Shown: piece by piece, positions 15,543-24,164 of the stretch | Numbering within the stretch: position 1 is the first letter of the stretch | How the letters are laid out: every line of letters starts with the position of its first letter | Assembly: GCF_000423045.1 (NCBI RefSeq) | Contig: NZ_KE383972.1 | Coordinates: 205,670-269,669 of the forward strand | Reading direction: 5' to 3' | Source: Christiangramia portivictoriae DSM 23547 | GTDB lineage: Bacteria; Bacteroidota; Bacteroidia; Flavobacteriales; Flavobacteriaceae | DNA: 64,000 nt | The notes under the pieces: model-generated | What the model saw: the letters and a program-made list of their open reading frames with translations, nothing else | The model's database searches: none | What the model was told of the DNA's origin: nothing | Position numbers and translations under genes: made by a program

Positions 15543-16573
15543 TAGAAGTTAAATCTACGTTTTCTTACCAGGAGCCAGATGACCACAGGTGCTCCAATAA
15601 TAGAAGTTATGGCATTTATTGGCAAACTAAACTCACTGCCTGGTAACTGAGAAACAATATCACATAATAACATTAAGATCGCCCCACCAAAGATAATCGC
15701 TGGAAACAATATGATATGATTGGCGGAAGGTATGATCTGCCTAACCAGGTGTGGGACGGCCAGGCCAATAAAGGCTATGGGACCGGCAAATGCGGTGATA
15801 CTACCCGCGAGTAGGCTGGTGGCCAGAATGACCAAAAATCGATTTCTTTTAATATTTGTACCCATACTTCTGGCATATTGCTCGCCAAGCAGTAAAGAGT
15901 TGAGATTCTTTATGGATGCAAGTGTGATGAGAACACCAGTAGTCCAGAAAACAGCTAGAATTCCTACTTCTTCCCAACTCAGGTTGCCCAGGCTGCCGTA
16001 GGACCAGAATATATACTGCTGAAGATCTGCAGCGGGACTAAAGTAGGCCAGGACACTTACGATCGCAGCGGTAAAACTTGCGAACATAAGACCTATGATC
16101 AATATCGCCATAGTGTCTTTTAATTTGAGTGAGGCAACTATTACAGCTAACAGAACCAGCAAGCTTCCCAGACTCGATGCTATGACCAGACTCCATTTTG
16201 ATAATAATATTGCGGCAAAACCAGCACCGAATAGTGCAGATCCCATAAATGCGATAGCAACTCCAAGGCTGGCACCACTGCTCAATCCCAGTACATACGG
16301 TCCTGCCAGCGGATTCCTGAATAAAGTCTGCATGAGCAAACCACTAACCGCCAGGCCAGATCCTGTGATCATCGCCGTTATCGCCTTGGGTAATCGGAAC
16401 TCCAGAATGATATATCTCCAGGTATCCTTCTCTACCGGGAAACCTGAGAGAGAAGCAAAGACTTCAGAAAAAGGAATATTAACCGATCCCAGGCTGATAT
16501 TGAGCAACAGGCAGAATAGAAGCGCCGCTCCCAGGAAAATGATGGTTAAACTATACTTTTTCCGGCTCCACAT
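15542..16573 (-). CDS. FecCD-family ABC permease (BtuC-like)
   Basis: A 343-residue permease with about ten transmembrane helices. RLPKAITAMITGSGLAVSGLLMQTLFRNPLAGPYVLGLSSGASLGVA and FAGPIAFIGLAVPHLVRQI are the FecCD family hallmarks, including the cytoplasmic coupling region. It forms the homodimeric channel of the importer with the BtuD-like ATPase. Overlaps the substrate-binding protein stop by one base and the ATPase start by one base. Cobalamin is the likely substrate by context. Confidence 0.9.
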   Translation of the reverse strand: MWSRKKYSLTIIFLGAALLFCLLLNISLGSVNIPFSEVFASLSGFPVEKDTWRYIILEFRLPKAITAMITGSGLAVSGLLMQTLFRNPLAGPYVLGLSSGASLGVAIAFMGSALFGAGFAAILLSKWSLVIASSLGSLLVLLAVIVASLKLKDTMAILIIGLMFASFTAAIVSVLAYFSPAADLQQYIFWSYGSLGNLSWEEVGILAVFWTTGVLITLASIKNLNSLLLGEQYARSMGTNIKRNRFLVILATSLLAGSITAFAGPIAFIGLAVPHLVRQIIPSANHIILFPAIIFGGAILMLLCDIVSQLPGSEFSLPINAITSIIGAPVVIWLLVRKRRFNF

Positions 16574-17706
16574 TAGTTGAGGGGTTTGAAAAACACGTTT
16601 TTATGCTCCGGAAGCAGATCAGGATGAAAGATGCTGATGAGGTCTTTCAGGATAAGGTCTGGGCGTTGTGGTCCCAGTTCATAAAAAAGAACTCCTCCGG
16701 TCGCACCTTTGGACAAGCTCACAGTATATGCCTCTTTTTGCTGTACCGCCCTGAATTTTTCATAATGTCCCGAACTCTCAGCTAACTGCGCGTAGCTTTC
16801 GAATTGTCCTGAACTAATCCAGAAATCGGCATTACCGGCTTTATCCAGAACACTTTCAAATGAAAGTGCCAGGCTGCCTTCTCCTTCAGTATCTGCATAC
16901 AGGTAATTTGCATTCGCATCTTCAATAAATTGCGCCTGCCAGCTGTTTCCAAAAGGAACGTACCATTTATCATTGTACATGGAACCGGCTATGACCACTG
17001 GTTTTTCTTTAGATTCTGCTGCTAATTTTTTAGCCTGTAGATACGAAGTTTCAATACCTTCGAAAATTTCTTCAGCATCTTCATTTTTGTCAAACAGCAC
17101 GCCAAAAAACCTGATCCATTCCGCTTTGCCCAACGGGGTTTTTTCAGTCCAGTCTCCGTTATAAAGTACGGGAATGCCAGTTTTCTTAATAGTTTCAAGG
17201 CTTTTATTGGATGCATCTATCGCAAATCCAACAACTACATCGGGCGATAGGTCGATCAGGATCTCTGTATTAATATTCTCGTTTTGACCAAGTTCCTGTA
17301 CTCTCCCTGAGTCGATCAGTTTTCTTGTCTTTTCTGAAGAGATATAACGCGTGCCGGGGAAGCCAGTCAATTTATTTTCCAGACCCAAAGCTTCGAGCGC
17401 CGGAATATGGGTTGTGGAGGTGACTACGATATTTCTTACGGGAATTTCCAGTTTTTCATCAAAGTCGATGCTGTCTGGGATAGTAGCACCGGACTGGTGA
17501 AGTACATACCTGAAAGCTTCATTCGCTCCTGGCCACGGGGTGGCAACTTCCAGGATCTTATAATTATCATAGGATTTTATGCTAAAGCCCTCTGCATATT
17601 TAATGGAGGTGGTTTCAGGTGACTGATTTATAGTCTCCTGCCGGGATGAATTGTCCTTGCAGGAAATTAAAACGATACAAAGAATTATAAAAATAAACTG
17701 CTTCAC
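16573..17706 (-). CDS. Periplasmic cobalamin/metal-chelate-binding lipoprotein (BtuF-like)
   Basis: A 377-residue lipoprotein with lipobox LISC (Cys16), followed by CKDNSSRQ. The fold is the helical-backbone type III binding protein: VTSTTHIPALEALGLENKLTGFPG, then VQELGQNENINTEILIDLSPDVVVGF and TGIPVLYNGDWTEKTPLGKAEWIRFFG, as in BtuF/FecB. It would hand cobalamin from periplasm to BtuCD. First gene of a leftward operon with a TAnnTTTG box in front; divergent from the riboswitch and receptor. No riboswitch is visible on this strand. Confidence 0.85.
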   Translation of the reverse strand: MKQFIFIILCIVLISCKDNSSRQETINQSPETTSIKYAEGFSIKSYDNYKILEVATPWPGANEAFRYVLHQSGATIPDSIDFDEKLEIPVRNIVVTSTTHIPALEALGLENKLTGFPGTRYISSEKTRKLIDSGRVQELGQNENINTEILIDLSPDVVVGFAIDASNKSLETIKKTGIPVLYNGDWTEKTPLGKAEWIRFFGVLFDKNEDAEEIFEGIETSYLQAKKLAAESKEKPVVIAGSMYNDKWYVPFGNSWQAQFIEDANANYLYADTEGEGSLALSFESVLDKAGNADFWISSGQFESYAQLAESSGHYEKFRAVQQKEAYTVSLSKGATGGVLFYELGPQRPDLILKDLISIFHPDLLPEHKNVFFKPLN

Positions 17707-17723
17707 GAACGTAATTTGGTCAC

Positions 17724-17731
17724 CAAAAGTA
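17724..17731 (-). promoter_or_regulatory. Probable TAnnTTTG promoter element for the btuFCD-like operon
   Basis: The minus strand reads TACTTTTG, 18 bases before the btuF-like ATG. No TTTG at 19-nt spacing is seen, so it is tentative. Confidence 0.4.
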
Positions 17732-17793
17732 AGATTATTTAAATTTTTGAAAGACTTACCAAACTTAATTGTTTATTTTCGCCTCGAAATTTT

Positions 17794-18049
17794 GGTTTGA
17801 CGTCGATGTATTTCTGCGTTAATTAAAAGGGAATCAGGAGAAATTTGAACTTTTAAATTTCTATAGAAATAGTAATATTTCGTTTATGCCTGAGCTGTTC
17901 CCGCAACTGTAAGCTTAGCCCGTTAGGGTGGCTGCAATTATTCTTCAAACCACTGCCAGCAGGCGGGAAGGTAAATTGTAGTACGCGAGCCAGGAGACCT
18001 GCCCGAATTTCAACGAGTATCGAGTGACTTTCGGGATAAAGGTCGGCAG
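17794..18049 (+). promoter_or_regulatory. Cobalamin (AdoCbl) riboswitch and leader of the receptor gene
   Basis: Directly seen: GGGAATC near 17830, the core GCTGTTCCCGCAACTGTAAG at 17895-17914, CCACTGCCAGCAGGCGGGAAGG near 17950-17971, and the B12 box AGCCAGGAGACCTGCC at 17988-18003. These are the invariant parts of the cobalamin aptamer. After the box, CCCGAA (18002-18007) can pair with TTCGGG (18030-18035), and GGTCGGCAG at 18041-18049, ending 3 bases before the ATG, is partly complementary to the B12 box. This suggests control of translation initiation. The 5' limit is approximate. The 346-bp gap between the divergent genes holds this element plus the leftward promoter. Confidence 0.92.
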
Positions 18050-18052
18050 ATT

Positions 18053-19882
18053 ATGAACAGAACGAACTACATTTTTTTAATCTTTATTGGCATTTGCTGT
18101 ATATCAGCTCGTGCTCAAAGTGATTCCATTCGCTGGTTACAGGAGGTTGAACTCAGCGACAGTAAACTTAAGAGTAACTCTTCAGGGCAGCATTTGCAAT
18201 CTGTTTCAGATTCCATCGTACAATACAGTGATCCAGCACTAACGAACGTGCTTAAGTTTAATTCCCCGTTTTTCTTTAGAGAAAATGGTTTTGGAATGGT
18301 TTCTTCAGCATCTGTGCGAGGTACCGGTGCTTCTCAAACTGCTGTAGTTTGGAATGGGATTAATATAAATTCTCAATTCACCGGGCAAACCGATTTCAAT
18401 ACCATCAATTCCAAAACATTTGATGATATAAGTCTACGGCCTGGCGGTGGCAGTGTTCTCTACGGAAGTGGCGCCATAGGAGGAACTATTCATCTCAATA
18501 ATTCTTTGAGATTCAACAATGCGAATTCAGTTTTTGTTTATGCCGGCGCAGGTAGCTTTGATACATACCAGGCAAGCGGAAACTTCCAGGCCTCGAATGA
18601 AACAACAGCACTAAATATTTCTCTTTCCGGAATACGATCAGCTAATGACTATGCTTATCCAGTGGATGGTTTTAAAAACGAAAACGCAGACTTTGATAAT
18701 ATAGCTCTGAATACTTCCATAGGTCACTGGCTGGCAGAAGACCACCTATTAAAATTTTATTCCAGTCTATATCAGGGCAATCGCGGCTTTTCAGGAACTG
18801 TTTTTATAGATTCCAATAGTAAATATGAAGACAGAAATTCTCGGAATTTACTGGAGTACAAGGCTTTCTTCGGAAAATTTACGAGTAGCCTAAAGTTTGC
18901 GTTGCTAAGTGAGGAGTTCAAATATTATGAGAATAGAAATTCCATGGATCATTCTTTTGGTTCGGCTGAAACAGGAATTATAAAGTATGACCTGAAATAT
19001 GGGATATTTGATGACGCTTATCTCAATTTGATTGCCGATTATATTAAAATTGATGCTGAAGGCTCAGGCATTGAAAATCAGCAACGAGAGTCTTCAGGAG
19101 TGGCGCTTCTATATAATCAATCCTTAAAAGATTTTCAGTATGATCTGAGTCTTCGTATCGAAGAAACTTCAGATTTTAAATCACCGCTACTATTCTCTGT
19201 AGGATCCAAATATCAACTGACAAATAATTACCTGCTAAGATTTAACATTTCGAAAAATTATCGTATTCCAACTTTTAATGATTTGTTCTGGTTACAGGGA
19301 GGAAACCAGGATCTGCAACCAGAAAATTCGCTGCAATCTGAAATTGGAGTGGATTTCAGAAATAAAAAGTTGGAAATCAATGCGACCGTTTTCTATATAG
19401 ATCTCGAAAACCTTATACGCTGGATCCCTGATGAAAACGGAGTATGGCAACCTGTAAATACGAAATCTGCTTATAATTATGGTCTGGAGCTCTTTGCCAG
19501 TTGGAAGCAGGATTTTGATCATTCTACCTTAAAAATTGATGGTACTTATGCCTTTACCAGATCTATAGATAGATCCAATGGAAATCAAATGATCTATACT
19601 CCTTTTCACAAGGCCACTACGCAAGCTTCGTACACAATCTCCAATTGGAATCTTTTTACTAGAAGTCTTTATAACGGGAAGATCTTTACTTCAGCGGATA
19701 ACAATTACGAGCTTGATTCTTATGCGATAGCTGACTTCGGAATTTCCCATCAATTATCAGCGAAACCTGAACTTCGCATTGGTGCCGAGGTCAATAACCT
19801 TTTTAATAAAGACTACCAGAGTCTCCCGGGCAGATATATGCCAGGTAGATCATTTAAAACTTTTCTAACTATTAAATTTTAA
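18053..19882 (+). CDS. TonB-dependent outer-membrane cobalamin receptor (BtuB-like)
   Basis: A 609-residue outer-membrane receptor: signal peptide (residues 1-22, ends SARAQ), a plug domain of about 120 residues with ASVRGTGASQTAVVWNGININSQFTGQTDFNTI and the LRPGGGSVLYGSGAIGGTIHL motif, and a beta-barrel ending in the aromatic-terminal strand FLTIKF. No carboxypeptidase-like N-terminal extension, so it is of the BtuB type and unlike SusC. The cobalamin riboswitch immediately upstream fixes the substrate class. The beta-propeller lipoprotein gene follows two bases after the stop. Confidence 0.9.
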   Translation: MNRTNYIFLIFIGICCISARAQSDSIRWLQEVELSDSKLKSNSSGQHLQSVSDSIVQYSDPALTNVLKFNSPFFFRENGFGMVSSASVRGTGASQTAVVWNGININSQFTGQTDFNTINSKTFDDISLRPGGGSVLYGSGAIGGTIHLNNSLRFNNANSVFVYAGAGSFDTYQASGNFQASNETTALNISLSGIRSANDYAYPVDGFKNENADFDNIALNTSIGHWLAEDHLLKFYSSLYQGNRGFSGTVFIDSNSKYEDRNSRNLLEYKAFFGKFTSSLKFALLSEEFKYYENRNSMDHSFGSAETGIIKYDLKYGIFDDAYLNLIADYIKIDAEGSGIENQQRESSGVALLYNQSLKDFQYDLSLRIEETSDFKSPLLFSVGSKYQLTNNYLLRFNISKNYRIPTFNDLFWLQGGNQDLQPENSLQSEIGVDFRNKKLEINATVFYIDLENLIRWIPDENGVWQPVNTKSAYNYGLELFASWKQDFDHSTLKIDGTYAFTRSIDRSNGNQMIYTPFHKATTQASYTISNWNLFTRSLYNGKIFTSADNNYELDSYAIADFGISHQLSAKPELRIGAEVNNLFNKDYQSLPGRYMPGRSFKTFLTIKF

Positions 19883-19884
19883 CC

Positions 19885-20961
19885 ATGAATTTTAAACATT
19901 ATTTCGGCCTATTGGCGTTAATTTTTTTATTGAACTCCTGTAGCGACGATGAGGATTGCTGTGTAATTCCGCCAGATGAGGAGAAGGAAGCGTTTGAAGA
20001 TGGCATTTTTGTGTTGAATGAAGGCAACTTTGGTTCTGGAAATTCTTCGGTATCTTTTATTGATGAAGAAACCGGAGAAGTTCAATCCCAAATATTCAAT
20101 TCAGTAAACGGCACTTCACTGGGGGACACTGCGCAAAGTATATATCTTTCCGAAGAACTGGCATTTATCATCTTGAATGTTTCGAATACGATCGAGATTG
20201 TAGATCGAAATACTTTCGAGACTATTGGTCGGATTTCAGGTAATTTACAGAATCCACGATTTGCGACGGTTTCAGGAAATTCTTTATACGTGAGTAACTG
20301 GGGAGACGCGACCAATCCCGATGATGATTATATTGCTGTCTTTGATCTAAATGACTATTCGTTGACTTCTTCCATTGCCGTTGCAGAAGGGCCTGAGAAA
20401 ATAGTAGCTAATAATGGTTCGGTGTATACTGCTCATAAAGGCGGTTATAATTTTAACGATATCATTTCTGTAATCAATACTTCTACAAATGAGGTATCTA
20501 CTGAAATTGAAGTAGGGGATGTGCCGACTTCCATGATCGTAGATGGTTCAAATCTAATTGTACTTTCTGCAGGGAAACCATCTTATGCAGATGTAGAGAC
20601 CGCGGGAAGTTTAAGCGTAGTAGATTTGAACATGAATACCGTATTGAGTACTGCGGAATTTCCAACCTCCAGTATACATCCCGGGGACCTTATTAAAAGT
20701 GATGAAAGCTATTACTTTACAGTGGGTAAGGCTGTTTACGAATACCAAAGTGGCGGAGATCTTCCTTCCGGACCAAAATTCAGAATGGAGGAGGTAGCGT
20801 CTCTTTATGGCTTCAATGCAAAGGATGGGATGTTATATGCTGCATCTGCAAATGCAAGTTTTACCGGGAACGGTCAGGTTTTTGTTTATGACGCTTCTAA
20901 TGGAAGTCTTTTAAATACTTATGAAGCCGGAATTAACCCCAACGGCGTTTATTTTAATTAA
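19885..20961 (+). CDS. YncE/BtuG-like beta-propeller surface lipoprotein
   Basis: A 358-residue lipoprotein: lipobox LLNSC (Cys19), followed by SDDEDCC, a C-S-D-D type signal known in flavobacteria to send lipoproteins to the cell surface. The mature part is a repeat of beta-propeller blades (EIVDRNTFETIGRI, VFDLNDYSLTSSI, VINTSTNEVSTEIEVGDVPTSM, VVDLNMNTVLSTAEF), the YncE-type fold. In Bacteroides, BtuG-type propeller lipoproteins bind B12 on the surface and pair with BtuB. Position two bases behind a riboswitch-controlled BtuB-like gene supports the same role; sequence alone does not prove orthology. Ends in a shared terminator. Confidence 0.8.
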   Translation: MNFKHYFGLLALIFLLNSCSDDEDCCVIPPDEEKEAFEDGIFVLNEGNFGSGNSSVSFIDEETGEVQSQIFNSVNGTSLGDTAQSIYLSEELAFIILNVSNTIEIVDRNTFETIGRISGNLQNPRFATVSGNSLYVSNWGDATNPDDDYIAVFDLNDYSLTSSIAVAEGPEKIVANNGSVYTAHKGGYNFNDIISVINTSTNEVSTEIEVGDVPTSMIVDGSNLIVLSAGKPSYADVETAGSLSVVDLNMNTVLSTAEFPTSSIHPGDLIKSDESYYFTVGKAVYEYQSGGDLPSGPKFRMEEVASLYGFNAKDGMLYAASANASFTGNGQVFVYDASNGSLLNTYEAGINPNGVYFN

Positions 20962-20981
20962 TGCTGAAAAGTATTTTAATA

Positions 20982-21013
20982 AAAAAACCCAGCTCAATGA
21001 GCTGGGTTTTTTT
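20982..21013. terminator. Bidirectional intrinsic terminator between receptor operon and S41 protease
   Basis: A perfect 9-bp GC-rich stem (20987-20995 with 20999-21007), 3-nt loop, flanked by A-run on the left and T-run on the right, so it works for both convergent genes. Confidence 0.85.
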
Positions 21014-21030
21014 ATTATATAAATTCTCAA

Positions 21031-22536
21031 TTATTTAGAGAATTCTAATCTTTTATTCTGCCCTGGAATTTCAGGTAATTCGTCAATATACATTTTCTGA
21101 TACGTCGCTTTTTGAACTCCAGATTCGCTGAATTCGTTATACCAGTACTCTTTCTGAGTGGAAATCATACCTCTGTTTCCAGCGATAACATTTAGAGCAG
21201 CATTAAGCAAAGGGTCTGAAGCTTCTCCAAGAACTCCAAGATCTGATATGCTCTCTACAATTTCAGTATCTGGTGTAATTCCGTCAAACGGCACTCCTAC
21301 GTTATTAGAGTTTACAGATTCATACACTAATGGTTGAATAGCGTACGTATGATCTGGATTCACACCATTTCTACCATAATTGCTGGAATCGTATAAAGTC
21401 ACAGATGCCTGGGACTTACCAACAGTTTGATCTCCTACAGTAACCACATCGATATATGGAGCAAGTCCATTAACTACAAGCTCACTGGCAGAAGCTGTAG
21501 AACTTGATACAATCGCATATAACCTGGTAAGATTAAGACTGTTGATCGCTTCTCCACCTTCCAGAGTTGTAGTAAATCTATTGAATAACCTGTCTGGATC
21601 ATTATTCAGGAAGTAGTTTTGATAATCTGCGTTCCATTGTTGTTTAGCAAAAACTTCGCCTGTAAACTGTCCTGTGATCATACTGGCCAATCTGGTAGCA
21701 GAACTTACGCGACCTCCGCCATTATATCTTAGATCCAGGATCAACTCTGTAATTCCTTCCGCCTGGAAGTCTGCAAAAGCTGCATTTAACTCATCGTCAA
21801 AGTCGGCAACAAAACTGTTGTATAGCAAATAACCAACCTTCGTTCCATTCACGTCGAGAACATTTGTCACCAGAATCGGGTTTTCTGTCAATACCTGAGT
21901 ATCGATGGTTACCTCTTCTCCAGTAGATGTTACGGTATTATCTTCAATAGTGGCGAGACCAAAAGTAAGGGTAGATTCTTCCAGTAGTCCGCGGTAATTG
22001 GCCACGGTCAGGGTCTGACCATTTAAAGTAGTGAACAAATCCCCTCTTTCAATATCAGCATTCTCAGCGTTTGAACCTGGAATGATATAACGTACAACAC
22101 CAAAGAGATCATCACTACCAGAAAATCTGTAAAGTCTAAAGTCTACACCGGTTGTTTCAGAAATACCAGCGAAACTATTTTCAAGAGCTATATAATCATC
22201 TGTTATAAAACTGAATCGATCCTGATCTATCACCAAACCATCGTAAAAAAGATTTTCAGGAGAATCAAAGCCCATTAAATATTCATTTAGATCATCCTGA
22301 GTAGCGAAGAAATTATCTCCAAGTTCAGGAACCTGACTCTTATAAACATAGATCTCATTCATTCCTTTCCATACGAAATCCTTGATTTCCAGTTCAAGAT
22401 TTTCTTCCGGAGTTTCACCAGTCACTGGCGGCTCTACGGGTTTCTCAGTTACTCCAGATCCATCATCATCACTGGAACAACCGGTAAGTAAACTTCCTGC
22501 AACGGCAAAAAGCATTAAGTATTTACTTATTTTCAT
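21031..22536 (-). CDS. S41-family C-terminal-processing-type protease, surface lipoprotein
   Basis: A 501-residue lipoprotein: lipobox LTGC (Cys20), then SSDDDGSG, an acidic surface-export-type signal. A PDZ-like part (GSNAENADIERGDLFTTLNGQTL, residues 145-175) precedes the S41 core: LILDLRYNGGGRVSSATRLASMI and SSSTASASELVVNGL with the catalytic Ser in the SAS core, then the likely Lys in VGKSQAS. Family members cleave hydrophobic C-termini; many flavobacterial forms are of unknown substrate. Divergent from the ECF sigma operon, sharing an 85-135 bp intergenic region. Confidence 0.87.
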   Translation of the reverse strand: MKISKYLMLFAVAGSLLTGCSSDDDGSGVTEKPVEPPVTGETPEENLELEIKDFVWKGMNEIYVYKSQVPELGDNFFATQDDLNEYLMGFDSPENLFYDGLVIDQDRFSFITDDYIALENSFAGISETTGVDFRLYRFSGSDDLFGVVRYIIPGSNAENADIERGDLFTTLNGQTLTVANYRGLLEESTLTFGLATIEDNTVTSTGEEVTIDTQVLTENPILVTNVLDVNGTKVGYLLYNSFVADFDDELNAAFADFQAEGITELILDLRYNGGGRVSSATRLASMITGQFTGEVFAKQQWNADYQNYFLNNDPDRLFNRFTTTLEGGEAINSLNLTRLYAIVSSSTASASELVVNGLAPYIDVVTVGDQTVGKSQASVTLYDSSNYGRNGVNPDHTYAIQPLVYESVNSNNVGVPFDGITPDTEIVESISDLGVLGEASDPLLNAALNVIAGNRGMISTQKEYWYNEFSESGVQKATYQKMYIDELPEIPGQNKRLEFSK

Positions 22537-22608
22537 AATATAATTAGGGTTTAATTTTTCTAAATTTTTTTCTAAAAATACTTACATATCGACAAATAAA
22601 AAATTTAT

Positions 22609-22638
22609 TGTAACAAATCTATTGTCTATTCGTCGTAA
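22609..22638 (+). promoter_or_regulatory. ECF-type promoter in front of the sigma gene
   Basis: TGTAAC at 22609-22614, 16 bases, then CGTCGTAA at 22631-22638. This two-box form (TGTAAC/TGAAAC and CGTC/CGTA at 16-17 nt) is typical of ECF sigma factors and differs from the TAnnTTTG housekeeping form. It suggests autoregulation and places the start of transcription near 22645, between the TTG at 22622 and the ATG at 22673. Confidence 0.5.
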
Positions 22639-22672
22639 GTATAACAAGGCAGTACAAACTAACCATCTATCA

Positions 22673-23182
22673 ATGCAAGAGCGCATCTTTTTGAGCCATA
22701 TAAATCCTGTAAAGGATAAAATATATCGACTGGCGTTGAGGCTACTCACATCAAGAGATGCGGCCGAAGATGCTACTCAGGAAGTGATTCTAAAACTATG
22801 GAGCCGGAAGGATAAGTTCAAGTATTATGCCAATATAGAAGCTTTTGCAATGACGATCACTAAAAATTACTGTTTAGATCAGTTAAAACTTAAGCAGAAC
22901 AATAACCTGAGAATTATACACCAAAGTTATGAGAGCAAACAAACGCCATTACAAACAGAAATCGAAGTAAATGATGAAATGCAGTGGTTAGGCAGGATTG
23001 TTGACAGACTGCCAGAACAACAAAAAATGATCTTTCAGCTTAGAGATATAGAGCAGTACGATTATGATGAGATTGCTGAGATCATGAACATGAATCAAAC
23101 GGCTATACGCGTTGCACTTTCGAGAGCAAGGAAAGCGATACGGGAAAAGCTGGTAAAAAAACACAATTATGGAATCAAATAG
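22673..23182 (+). CDS. ECF-family RNA polymerase sigma factor
   Basis: A 169-residue sigma factor with region 2 (ISPVK-like start, RLALRLLTSRDAAEDATQEVILKLW, where DAAEDATQEV is the region 2.2 signature) and region 4 (DRLPEQQKMIFQLRDIEQYDYDEIAEIMNMNQTAIRVALSRARKAIREKL). No C-terminal extension. ATG at 22673 is preferred to TTG at 22622 because the ECF-type promoter lies between them. The stop overlaps the next gene by 14 bases. The target regulon is unknown; the gene's own operon is a likely target. Confidence 0.9.
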   Translation: MQERIFLSHINPVKDKIYRLALRLLTSRDAAEDATQEVILKLWSRKDKFKYYANIEAFAMTITKNYCLDQLKLKQNNNLRIIHQSYESKQTPLQTEIEVNDEMQWLGRIVDRLPEQQKMIFQLRDIEQYDYDEIAEIMNMNQTAIRVALSRARKAIREKLVKKHNYGIK

Positions 23183-23621
23183 AATTGAATATTTGCTGGG
23201 TCGTTATGAGGAAGGAGAAACGACTCTTGCTGAGGAAAAAGAGTTAAGAGAATATTTTAGTCAGAAGGAAATTCCGGAACACCTGGAAGCTTATGCATTG
23301 CTTTTTAAGTTTCAGGCCCACGAAAGCAAAGCAGTTTATACTGAAGACAAGGTTCTCAAACTTGAAAGCAAAAATTACCGGTTTGCATGGACTTCTATAG
23401 CGGCAGTTATCATTGTTGCACTAGGGATCTTTTATTTCAACCAGTCACAGCCTTCATTAACCACTTCAGAAATGAGTGCTGTAAACGACCAGGAGCAAGC
23501 TCTCGAAAAAACGAAACAAACCTTAAAAATGGTTTCTGCAATGATGAATGAGGGAACTGCAGATCTCGTTTACCTACAGGAATTTAATAAAACCAAGAAT
23601 CAAATAATTGAATTAAACTAA
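23169..23621 (+). CDS. Membrane protein, candidate anti-sigma factor
   Basis: A 150-residue single-pass protein: acidic cytosolic N-terminus (MESNRIEYLLGRYEEGETTLAEEKELREYFSQ, a pattern common to FecR-like and ECF anti-sigma N-terminal domains), transmembrane segment at about residues 73-92, and a short periplasmic helical tail. It starts 14 bases inside the sigma gene, which points to co-translation and physical partnership. No zinc-binding ZAS motif (HxxxCxxC) is present, so any sequestration works without that switch. Assignment as anti-sigma is by topology and position. Confidence 0.7.
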   Translation: MESNRIEYLLGRYEEGETTLAEEKELREYFSQKEIPEHLEAYALLFKFQAHESKAVYTEDKVLKLESKNYRFAWTSIAAVIIVALGIFYFNQSQPSLTTSEMSAVNDQEQALEKTKQTLKMVSAMMNEGTADLVYLQEFNKTKNQIIELN

Positions 23622-23632
23622 ATCTATAAATC

Positions 23633-24160
23633 ATGAATAAATTTGTAATTGCCCTGCTGTTAGCCGCAGCTCCAATGTTTACTCAGGCTCAGAACTTCGA
23701 GAAATATGAGAATATGAAAGAAGTCGATGCGATGGTGATGACCAGTAAAATGTTCAAAATGCTCGCCAAAGTGGATCTGAGTGAAAATGATCCGGAATCG
23801 CAACAATATATGAAGCTCATTGAGAATCTGGAAAGAATTCAGATCTATAAATCTTCCAACCCAAAGGTAATGTCACAGATGTCAAGCGATGTTAAATCAT
23901 ACCTGGCCAAAGGAAGTCTTGAAGAGTTAATGCGAGTGAATGAGAATGGTAAGAACATAAAATTCTATTCTCTGCCGGGTAAGAATGATAATTATGTAAG
24001 CGAACTGTTTATGTTTCTGGAAGGAACTGATGGATCGGAACCTATGAATATCATTCTTAGCATTACTGGACAGATCGACCTTTCACAACTGTCGAAGTTA
24101 ACTGCAGACCTGAAAGTTCCTGGAGCCGAAGAATTAAAGAAAGCCAACAAAAAATCTTAA
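23633..24160 (+). CDS. DUF4252 periplasmic protein
   Basis: A 175-residue secreted protein: signal peptide (residues 1-19, ends FTQAQ), then the DUF4252 fold with MKEVDAMVMTSKMFKMLAKV, a conserved helix (LIENLERIQIYKS), and ELFMFLEGTDGSEPMNIILSITGQIDLSQLSKLT. Family of unknown function, confined largely to Bacteroidota. It is the third gene of the ECF operon and a distant paralogue of the next one. A role in the envelope signal sensed or answered by the sigma factor is inferred. Confidence 0.8.
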   Translation: MNKFVIALLLAAAPMFTQAQNFEKYENMKEVDAMVMTSKMFKMLAKVDLSENDPESQQYMKLIENLERIQIYKSSNPKVMSQMSSDVKSYLAKGSLEELMRVNENGKNIKFYSLPGKNDNYVSELFMFLEGTDGSEPMNIILSITGQIDLSQLSKLTADLKVPGAEELKKANKKS

Positions 24161-24164
24161 TTAT

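Noticed and set aside
16095-16580. 161-codon frame antisense to the btuC-like permease
   Set aside because: Shadow frame in a membrane-protein gene; repetitive and without a start signal.
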